From Candidatus Aminicenantota bacterium (lineage in GTDB: Bacteria; Acidobacteriota; Aminicenantia; Aminicenantales; Aminicenantaceae): a DNA stretch of 5,431 bases. Every line of letters starts with the position of its first letter. Positions within the stretch are counted from its first letter, which is position 1. Positions 1 through 4,717 of this stretch are shown in pieces. The DNA lies in assembly GCA_004378665.1 (NCBI GenBank), contig SOIA01000360.1, forward strand, positions 1 to 5,431, read 5' to 3'. The notes beneath the pieces were generated by a model. That model saw only the letters and a program-made list of their open reading frames with translations. It had not been told where the DNA came from and did not search any database. Position numbers and translations under genes: made by a program.

Positions 1-1
1 G

Positions 2-61
2 AAATACGCCATCGAAGAGATGACTGAAATGAAATTGATGGCCATCAACCTGAAAACTTAA
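2..61 (+). CDS. C-terminal end of an unidentified upstream gene (partial)
   Basis: Reading from base 2 gives 19 codons without a stop (KYAIEEMTEMKLMAINLKT), ended by TAA at 59-61. The tail looks amphipathic and helical, as many enzyme C-termini do, and the frame runs open to the window edge, so it is probably the end of a real gene. I do not recognise the family. It does not resemble the C-terminus of a fumarase beta subunit as I know it, which matters because the next gene is the fumarase alpha subunit. The other two forward frames are closed within this stretch (for example TGA at 25-27 in frame 1). The fragment is too short to assign a function. Confidence 0.45.
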   Translation, partial: KYAIEEMTEMKLMAINLKT

Positions 62-84
62 AAGTTAAAGGTTCAATTTATTTC

Positions 85-113
85 TTGACAGGTTTTTTTT
101 CACAGCCTAAACT
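85..113 (+). promoter_or_regulatory. Candidate sigma70-type promoter for fumA
   Basis: A perfect -35 hexamer TTGACA (85-90) is followed by a 17-base spacer, the optimal length, and TAAACT (108-113), which matches four of six bases of TATAAT. Transcription would start near position 120 and leave a leader of about 43 bases before the fumA start codon. The site sits in a non-coding AT-rich gap just after the end of the previous gene. The hexamers and spacing are read directly; promoter activity is inferred. Confidence 0.45.
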
Positions 114-151
114 AAATCCTAAATCATACCTTTCAAAATTCATTATTATCC

Positions 152-157
152 GGAGGT
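152..157 (+). promoter_or_regulatory. Ribosome binding site that fixes the fumA start
   Basis: GGAGGT lies five bases before the ATG at 163. It decides the start. An in-frame TTG at 85 would lengthen the protein by 26 residues, but it lies inside the -35 hexamer, has no ribosome binding site, and its added residues do not look like the family's N-terminus. Confidence 0.8.
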
Positions 158-162
158 ATCTT

Positions 163-1020
163 ATGAAAGTTATAAGTTTCGCCAAAGTGAGGGATACTAT
201 AAAAGACCTGGTTCAAAAAGCAAACTTCGAACTCCAGGATGACGTCTTGAATGTCATCAAAGAAATGGAAAAAAAAGAGGAGTCTCCGGCAGGCAAAGAA
301 GTCATAAAACAAATCCTTGATAACGCGAAGATCGCCAAGAAGGATAAACTTGGGCTCTGCCAGGACACCGGCCTTGCAGTTTTTTTTGTGGAGATCGGCG
401 AGGATGTCGAGCTGCAGAAGGATGATGGATTGAAAAGCTTGAGAGACGCCATAACGGAAGGCACGAGAGCGGGTTACGAGGAAGGGTATCTCAGGAAATC
501 TGTTGTTGAGGATCCCATACGGAGAAAGAACACTGGCGACAACACTCCGGCCTACATTCACTGGGAACTCGTTCCAGGCGATGTTTTCAAAGTGACGTTT
601 ATCGCCAAAGGAGGGGGAGCTGAAAACATGAGTGCTGTTCGGATGTTCGCTCCGGCCGCCGGGCAGCAAGGGATCGAGGATTTTGTGGTTGAGACCGCAG
701 ACAAGGGTGGTTCCAATCCCTGCCCGCCGATCGTAGTCGGAGTCGGTGTCGGCGGAAACTTCGAATATTCCGCACTCCTGGCGAAGAAAGCACTCCTGCG
801 AAGGCCGCTGGGATCCCACAATTCTGATCCATTCTACGCAGATATGGAAAAAAGGCTGTTGGAGAGAATCAATAACCTGGGGATAGGTCCCCAGGGAATG
901 GGGGGAAGAATCACTGCTCTTGCGGTTCATGTCGAAGCCTTCCCCTGCCACATCGCTTCCATGCCTGCCGCTGTCAACATCCAGTGTCACTCCCACAGAG
1001 TGCTCAGCTTCGAAATGTAA
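163..1020 (+). CDS. fumA: Fumarate hydratase class I, alpha subunit (iron-sulfur)
   Basis: The 285-residue protein is the alpha (N-terminal domain) half of a two-subunit, oxygen-sensitive [4Fe-4S] fumarase, which reversibly hydrates fumarate to L-malate in the cytoplasm. The family signature LCQDTG is at residues 65-70 with cluster ligand candidate Cys66. NPCPP supplies Cys187 and is followed by the glycine-rich VGVGVGG. Near the C-terminus, HIASMP and NIQCH give Cys262 and Cys275; Cys275 is the likelier third ligand. The length is normal for a stand-alone alpha subunit. The beta subunit that completes the active site is not downstream, where the usual order would put it: porC follows after 49 bp. 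A candidate promoter and strong ribosome binding site precede the gene, and it may be cotranscribed with porCDAB. The related L(+)-tartrate dehydratase alpha subunit (TtdA) is the main alternative; fumarase is favoured by the central-metabolism context. Confidence 0.9.
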   Translation: MKVISFAKVRDTIKDLVQKANFELQDDVLNVIKEMEKKEESPAGKEVIKQILDNAKIAKKDKLGLCQDTGLAVFFVEIGEDVELQKDDGLKSLRDAITEGTRAGYEEGYLRKSVVEDPIRRKNTGDNTPAYIHWELVPGDVFKVTFIAKGGGAENMSAVRMFAPAAGQQGIEDFVVETADKGGSNPCPPIVVGVGVGGNFEYSALLAKKALLRRPLGSHNSDPFYADMEKRLLERINNLGIGPQGMGGRITALAVHVEAFPCHIASMPAAVNIQCHSHRVLSFEM

Positions 1021-1069
1021 TCAGCGAGAGAAGAGAATCCATTATCTCTGAATCACGAAAGAGGGTGAA

Positions 1070-1612
1070 ATGATTGAAATCCGGTTTCACGGAAGAGGCG
1101 GTCAGGGGACTGTGGTGGCTTCTAAAATCCTGGCTGACGCCATCGCCAAAGAAGGCAATTATGTCCAGGCTTATCCTGAATTCGGAGTCGAAAGGAGAGG
1201 CGCTCCGGTTTTCGCATTCATTCGTATTGATGATAAACCGATTTATGACAAAAGCCGGATCTACAAGCCTGACCATGTTGTAGTCGTCGACCCCACACTT
1301 GTCGATGTTATCGATGTCACAGAGGGCCTGAAAGAGGGGGGGATGATCATCGTCAACACTGATAAGAATCCTGAGGAGCTTAAATTTCCGGATAAATATA
1401 AAGTGGTGGGCGTAAACGCCACCGGCATCGCCGTTAAACATAAACTCGGGACACTGGCCGCTCCAATCGTCAACACATCCGTTGTGGGAGCGGTGGTCAA
1501 GATACTGAATCTGGCAAATATTAAATCCTTACTGGAAGCCGTGAGGGAAAATGTTCCTATGAAACACGAGGAAAATACGGCTGCCGCCAAAGAAGCCTAC
1601 GAAAAGGCATGA
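1070..1612 (+). CDS. porC: 2-oxoacid:ferredoxin oxidoreductase, gamma subunit
   Basis: This 180-residue protein is the gamma subunit of a pyruvate/ketoacid:ferredoxin oxidoreductase, the domain near the CoA site in the assembled enzyme. It opens with the family hallmark HGRGGQG (residues 7-13) and carries EFGVERRGAP (37-46), the conserved motif of POR/VOR gamma chains. The length is typical of free-standing gamma subunits. The ATG at 1070 follows a purine-rich GAGGG at 1061-1065. It is the first gene of a gamma-delta-alpha-beta set, the order known from Thermotoga and Pyrococcus POR and VOR. No strong promoter is visible in the 49 bp behind fumA, so read-through from fumA is likely. Subunit identity is secure; the substrate (pyruvate or branched-chain ketoacid) is not. 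Confidence 0.93.
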   Translation: MIEIRFHGRGGQGTVVASKILADAIAKEGNYVQAYPEFGVERRGAPVFAFIRIDDKPIYDKSRIYKPDHVVVVDPTLVDVIDVTEGLKEGGMIIVNTDKNPEELKFPDKYKVVGVNATGIAVKHKLGTLAAPIVNTSVVGAVVKILNLANIKSLLEAVRENVPMKHEENTAAAKEAYEKA

Positions 1613-1634
1613 GAGAAAACAGGCGAGGATATCT

Positions 1635-1934
1635 ATGAAAAAGAGGAAAGAGGCGAAAAAAATCGTTTTCAAGTCTGAAAAGGAAGTCCCTCTGATGCCG
1701 ATGTCCGTGGGCTCCTTTCTTTTCAATAAAACAGGCGTCTGGCGGAATATCAGGCCTGTCATCGATCCCACAAACTGCATCCAGTGCGGCATCTGCTGGA
1801 AATTCTGTCCTGATGTGGCCATATATATCGAGGATGAATTCCCCATGATCGACTACGAGTACTGCAAGGGCTGCGGTCTCTGTGCCGAGGAATGCCCATC
1901 CAAATGCATTGTCATGGTGGAGGAAGAAAAATGA
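1635..1934 (+). CDS. porD: 2-oxoacid:ferredoxin oxidoreductase, delta subunit (2x[4Fe-4S] ferredoxin)
   Basis: This 99-residue ferredoxin-like subunit passes electrons from the catalytic core to external ferredoxin. Two complete [4Fe-4S] motifs of the form CxxCxxCxxxCP are visible: Cys48/51/54/58 and Cys77/80/83/87. The N-terminal 45 residues are basic and then carry TGVWRNIRPVID, the lead-in typical of POR delta chains. An additional Cys91 follows the second cluster (PSKC), where the family often has a non-cysteine residue; it is not needed for either cluster. GAGG (1625-1628) lies six bases ahead of the ATG, and the gap from porC is 22 bp. The stop codon overlaps the porA start (ATGA, 1931-1934), indicating translational coupling and equimolar production. 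Confidence 0.94.
   Translation: MKKRKEAKKIVFKSEKEVPLMPMSVGSFLFNKTGVWRNIRPVIDPTNCIQCGICWKFCPDVAIYIEDEFPMIDYEYCKGCGLCAEECPSKCIVMVEEEK
1919..1923 (+). promoter_or_regulatory. Ribosome binding site that fixes the porA start
   Basis: GGAGG, inside the end of porD, lies seven bases before the ATG at 1931. This start gives MKKVMMGN, where the GN motif expected near the N-terminus of POR alpha chains falls at residues 7-8. The upstream in-frame ATG at 1892 would add 13 residues unlike the family and lacks a binding site. Confidence 0.75.
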
Positions 1935-3085
1935 AAAAAGTCATGATGGGAAATCACGCTCTTTCCTTCGGGGGAATGCTCGGCCGTGCTCAGGTGATCG
2001 CGGCTTACCCGATCACTCCTCAAACTCAGGTCGTCGAACTCCTCTCTGAAATGTGCGCGGACAAGACTTTGGACGCAACGTTCATCAAGGTGGAATCCGA
2101 ACATTCGGCCATGGCGGCCTCCATCGGAGCATCCCTGGCGGGAGCAAGAACATTCACGGCCACTTCAGCCCAGGGCTTAGCGCTCATGCACGAGCTCCTC
2201 CACTGGGCTTCGGGGGGAAGGAATCCAGTTGTCATGGGAAACATCAACCGGGCAATGGCGCCTGGGTGGAGCATCTGGTCAGACCAGAATGACAGCCTTT
2301 CCCAGAGGGACACAGGCTGGATTCAGTTTTACTGCTCGAACAACCAGGAAGTCCTGGACACTGTGATCCAGGCGTTCAAAGTCTCCGAAAAGCTCATGAT
2401 TCCCAGCATGGTGATTCTCGATGCTTTCACACTCTCCCACACCTATGAAGTCGTGGACCTACCTGACCAGAAAAAAGTGGATGAGTTTTTGCCCCCGTTT
2501 AGGCCCGAGATCAAGCTGACGCCTGACGACCCGCACGCTTTCGGCGGCCTCACTTCTCCCGAGCATTACTTTGAATTAAGATACAAGCTGCAGAAAGACA
2601 TGGAGAAAGCGCCTGCATTGATCGAGAAAACCGGAAAAGAATACGAAAAAATGTTCGGGCGTTATTTGGGTCAGGTGGAAGAATACCGCTGCGACGATGC
2701 GGATTTTATCTTTATCACCTCCGGAACTGTGGGTTCCACAGCAAGGGTCGCCATCGACGAGCTCCGGGAGGAAGGCGTCAAGGTCGGAAACCTGAGAATC
2801 AAGGTCTTCAGGCCGTTTCCCTTCGAAAAGGTCCGGAATATTATTAAAAAGGCAAAAAAGGTGGCGGTGGTTGACCGGAACATCTCCTACGGTCATCACG
2901 GCATATTCTATCAGGAAGTGAAATCCGCCATGTTCGGTCATCACAACAGCTTGCCCATCTTCGGCTTCATCGCGGGACTGGGAGGAAGAGATGTCACTCC
3001 CTCAACCTTCAGAGAAATCTTGGGACATGTTCAAAAAAAAGATAAGTCAGAAGAAGAGATCATCTGGATAGGAGTGAAAAAATGA
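1931..3085 (+). CDS. porA: 2-oxoacid:ferredoxin oxidoreductase, alpha subunit
   Basis: This 384-residue catalytic alpha chain combines the pyrimidine-binding domain of the thiamine diphosphate site with the transketolase C-terminal-like domain. YPITP is at residues 26-30. VESEHSA (54-60) contains Glu57, the probable residue that activates the cofactor. TSAQGLALMHE (78-88) and NRA with Arg107 follow; the Glu57-Arg107 distance of 50 equals that between Glu64 and Arg114 in Desulfovibrio africanus PFOR, where the arginine holds the substrate carboxylate. SQRDTGWIQFY (124-134) is also family-typical. The C-terminal domain starts around residue 255. Length and motif order are normal and nothing is broken. 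Around the substrate pocket the sequence reads NRAMAPGWSIWSDQND, somewhat unlike the NRALSAPxNIW form I associate with well-studied POR and VOR, so the substrate remains open. It overlaps porD and porB by four bases each. Confidence 0.93.
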   Translation: MKKVMMGNHALSFGGMLGRAQVIAAYPITPQTQVVELLSEMCADKTLDATFIKVESEHSAMAASIGASLAGARTFTATSAQGLALMHELLHWASGGRNPVVMGNINRAMAPGWSIWSDQNDSLSQRDTGWIQFYCSNNQEVLDTVIQAFKVSEKLMIPSMVILDAFTLSHTYEVVDLPDQKKVDEFLPPFRPEIKLTPDDPHAFGGLTSPEHYFELRYKLQKDMEKAPALIEKTGKEYEKMFGRYLGQVEEYRCDDADFIFITSGTVGSTARVAIDELREEGVKVGNLRIKVFRPFPFEKVRNIIKKAKKVAVVDRNISYGHHGIFYQEVKSAMFGHHNSLPIFGFIAGLGGRDVTPSTFREILGHVQKKDKSEEEIIWIGVKK

Positions 3086-3993
3086 GTCAAGACAAGAAGA
3101 AAAAAAAGATGAGGCTTTCGCTGCCTGAAGAAGAGTTGATGAATCCCGGCCATGTCGGTTGTCAGGGCTGCGGGGCAACGCTGGCCATGAGGTACACGCT
3201 CAAAGCTCTGGGACAGAAAGTCGTACTCTGCATCCCGGCCTGCTGCTGGTCAGTCATAGATGGACCATTCCCCTACTCCTCTCTGGACGTTCCGATTTTT
3301 CACTGCGCTTTTGAAACTGCAGCCGTGTCCGCCTCCGGCGTAAAAGCCGGGCTGGAAATGGTGGGAGATACGGAGACCACTGTCGTCGCATGGGCTGGAG
3401 ACGGTGGAACGTTCGATATCGGCATCCAGGCCCTCTCTGGAGTTGCGGAGCGCAACGACGACATCCTCTATATCTGCTATGACAATGAAGCCTACATGAA
3501 CACAGGAATACAGAGAAGCTCAGCCACGCCCTACGGAGCATGGACCACCACAACACCCGTCAAACACTTCAAGAACAGGCCGAAGAAAGATATAGATGCG
3601 ATTATGGCCGCTCACCGCATTCCTTATATTGCGACGGCCAGCGTGGGGTATCCCGAAGACCTGTTCAAGAAAGCCAAAAAAGCCAAGGATATCAAAGGAA
3701 CACGATTCCTCCATATCTATGCGCCCTGCCCTGTGGGATGGAAGAGCCGATCCGAAGACACAATCAAGCTTTCCCGGATGGTCGTCCAAAACGCCACCTT
3801 CCCACTCTATGAGATCGAATGGGGCGAGAAATACACACTGAATATCAAACTCAAAGAAAAGAAACCGATAGAGGACTACCTGAGGCTCCAGGGACGATTC
3901 CGCCACCTGACTGAAAAGGAAATCGCCTATATGCAGGAGGAAGTGGACAGGAAGTGGGAACGGCTGCTGGCAACCGTAGAGGGTTGTCAATAG
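3082..3993 (+). CDS. porB: 2-oxoacid:ferredoxin oxidoreductase, beta subunit (TPP-binding)
   Basis: This 303-residue beta chain binds the diphosphate of thiamine diphosphate and the proximal [4Fe-4S] cluster. HVGCQGCG gives Cys27 and Cys30. Cys55 lies 25 residues later, the same spacing as Cys815 to Cys840 in D. africanus PFOR, and Cys216 in YAPCPVGW is the likely fourth ligand. The TPP motif begins at GDG (106-108) and ends at YMNTG (138-142); Asp107 to Asn140 is 33 residues, as for Asp963 and Asn996 of PFOR. The N-terminus has a lysine run (5-9). The ATG follows GGAG (3071-3074) by seven bases and overlaps the porA stop (ATGA, 3082-3085). With porC, porD and porA it makes a complete heterotetrameric unit converting a 2-oxoacid, CoA and ferredoxin to acyl-CoA, CO2 and reduced ferredoxin. 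It is the last gene of the operon; no convincing hairpin-plus-T terminator follows. Confidence 0.94.
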   Translation: MSQDKKKKKMRLSLPEEELMNPGHVGCQGCGATLAMRYTLKALGQKVVLCIPACCWSVIDGPFPYSSLDVPIFHCAFETAAVSASGVKAGLEMVGDTETTVVAWAGDGGTFDIGIQALSGVAERNDDILYICYDNEAYMNTGIQRSSATPYGAWTTTTPVKHFKNRPKKDIDAIMAAHRIPYIATASVGYPEDLFKKAKKAKDIKGTRFLHIYAPCPVGWKSRSEDTIKLSRMVVQNATFPLYEIEWGEKYTLNIKLKEKKPIEDYLRLQGRFRHLTEKEIAYMQEEVDRKWERLLATVEGCQ

Positions 3994-4055
3994 GCGGGGA
4001 CTGCCTGCTCAATCCGGAATTTCCAAACCTCCACATTTAAAACTTTATCCCGAAG

Positions 4056-4072
4056 TGACGTGATTAATGTCA
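4056..4072. repeat. Interrupted inverted repeat TGAC-N9-GTCA, possible operator
   Basis: TGAC (4056-4059) and GTCA (4069-4072) form a dyad, with T4061/A4067 also symmetric. Its centre, near 4064, is about 68 bases upstream of the inferred tlpA transcription start, a distance at which CRP/FNR-type activators can work. It is not a good match to the E. coli FNR or CRP consensus. A four-base arm can easily arise by chance, so this is a weak call. Confidence 0.2.
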
Positions 4073-4096
4073 TTGAAAGCAGTTTCTTTTTAATGA

Positions 4097-4125
4097 TTGC
4101 AATGAGCTTCCGAAAAACCTATAAT
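4097..4125 (+). promoter_or_regulatory. Candidate sigma70-type promoter for tlpA-ccdA
   Basis: TATAAT (4120-4125) matches the -10 consensus perfectly. Exactly 17 bases upstream is TTGCAA (4097-4102), matching four of six -35 positions. The sequence just upstream (4081-4098) is rich in T and A and could act as an UP-like element. The start would fall near 4132, giving a leader of about 80 bases. This suggests that tlpA-ccdA is transcribed independently of the porCDAB operon. Confidence 0.55.
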
Positions 4126-4144
4126 TACTATCTTAATAATAATC

Positions 4145-4174
4145 CTCGAATGGGCTCGACTCGGGTCAATCGAG
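4145..4174 (+). repeat. Possible hairpin in the tlpA leader (CTCGA/TCGAG)
   Basis: CTCGA occurs at 4145-4149 and again at 4155-4159; both can pair with TCGAG at 4170-4174. The outer pairing is extended by T4151-A4168, G4152-C4167 and a G-T wobble. The inner pairing closes a 10-base loop. There is no following T run, so it is not a terminator. It would lie in the 5' untranslated region of tlpA. The structure is short and the function is unknown. Confidence 0.25.
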
Positions 4175-4186
4175 AATGGTCAAAGA

Positions 4187-4196
4187 GTATCGATAC
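4187..4196. repeat. Perfect 10-bp palindrome before the tlpA ribosome binding site
   Basis: GTATCGATAC is self-complementary over all ten bases and abuts the ribosome binding site sequence CTCGGGAG (4197-4204). It could be a repressor half-site pair or simply chance. As RNA it is too compact to form a stable intramolecular hairpin. Confidence 0.25.
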
Positions 4197-4210
4197 CTCG
4201 GGAGAAAACA

Positions 4211-4711
4211 ATGAAAAAATACGCTTGGATCATGATCCCATTGATTCTCACTTTTTCAAGCTGTATCAAGACGGAAATGACCCCTGAAAGCGCTCCACAA
4301 GCCCCTGAGTTCGTTCTTGAGGACCTCAACGGGAATAAAATCTCCCTCTCGAGTTTGAGCGGCAAAGTGGTCTTTTTGAATGTCTGGGCGACTTGGTGTG
4401 ACCCCTGTAAGGATGAAATTCCTCATTTTATTGAAGCCTATGATCAACACAAAGACAAAGGAATGGAGATCATCGGAATTTCTATCGATGCGCTCGGGAA
4501 AAACAAAGTCCTCAAATTTGCTCAGGAGTGGAAGATCAACTATCCTGTAGCCATGACCACATCGCAACTCACCAAAGACTACGGCCCCTTTTCTGCGATA
4601 CCGGTCACGATTATCATCGACAAGAGCGGAAAAATCCGGCACCGAAAGATTGGCTATATGGATAAAGAATACCTGGAAAACTGGTTATTCAAGCTGATTG
4701 AAGAAGAATAG
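4211..4711 (+). CDS. TlpA/ResA-like thioredoxin-fold lipoprotein (thiol-disulfide oxidoreductase)
   Basis: This 166-residue protein probably reduces disulfides of exported proteins outside the cytoplasmic membrane. The N-terminus is a lipoprotein signal: MKK, a hydrophobic stretch (residues 4-15), then FSSC with Cys18 as the probable lipidated residue. Phe at -3 is less usual than Leu, so a simple uncleaved anchor is possible. A linker (19-30) leads into a thioredoxin fold of the AhpC/TSA-Redoxin type found in TlpA, ResA and CcmG: APEFVLEDLNG, then FLNVWATWCDPCKDEIP with the active-site pair Cys63/Cys66, and the cis-proline Pro131 (AIPVTIIID). GGAG (4201-4204) is six bases before the ATG. ccdA follows after six bases, and CcdA proteins are the usual electron donors for this family. 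Peroxiredoxin is unlikely given the CxxC site. The precise client, whether apocytochrome c or other proteins, cannot be read from the window. Confidence 0.88.
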   Translation: MKKYAWIMIPLILTFSSCIKTEMTPESAPQAPEFVLEDLNGNKISLSSLSGKVVFLNVWATWCDPCKDEIPHFIEAYDQHKDKGMEIIGISIDALGKNKVLKFAQEWKINYPVAMTTSQLTKDYGPFSAIPVTIIIDKSGKIRHRKIGYMDKEYLENWLFKLIEEE

Positions 4712-4717
4712 CAGATA

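Larger units (their letters stand above)
3994..4210 (+). other. Non-coding region between porB and tlpA
   Basis: These 217 bases separate the oxidoreductase operon from the thiol-redox pair. The middle is noticeably AT-rich compared with the flanking genes. The region contains a candidate promoter (4097-4125), a dyad TGAC-N9-GTCA upstream of it (4056-4072), a possible hairpin built on CTCGA/TCGAG in the leader (4145-4174), and a perfect 10-bp palindrome GTATCGATAC (4187-4196) directly before the tlpA ribosome binding site. A GTG-initiated reading frame from 4060 runs through it but has no ribosome binding site and collides with tlpA in another frame, so I treat the region as regulatory rather than coding. 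Confidence 0.7.

Noticed and set aside
85..162. N-terminal extension of fumA from TTG at 85
   Set aside because: The start lies within the -35 hexamer and lacks a ribosome binding site, while the ATG at 163 has GGAGGT at ideal distance.
133..996. Long minus-strand open frame (287 codons) antisense to almost all of fumA
   Set aside because: It mirrors a well-supported fumarase gene, its translation matches no family I recognise, and its composition is that of a shadow frame.
1021..1069. Small inverted repeat AGAGA/TCTCT between fumA and porC as a terminator or attenuator
   Set aside because: It is a five-pair stem of low stability in purine-rich sequence, without a T run; more likely chance.
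1892..1930. N-terminal extension of porA from ATG at 1892
   Set aside because: The extra 13 residues are the porD end read in another frame. The ATG at 1931 has GGAGG upstream and the coupled ATGA overlap.
3520..3990. Minus-strand open frame (156 codons) antisense to the porB 3' half
   Set aside because: It is a shadow of porB, with no recognisable domain and no independent context.
3992..4006. Short hairpin AGGC-N7-GCCT at the porB stop as a terminator
   Set aside because: The stem has four pairs and no T run follows, so it does not meet the pattern of an intrinsic terminator.
4060..4287. GTG-initiated forward frame of 75 codons between porB and tlpA
   Set aside because: It has no ribosome binding site, overlaps tlpA out of frame, and its first part crosses the promoter region; the translation resembles no protein I know.
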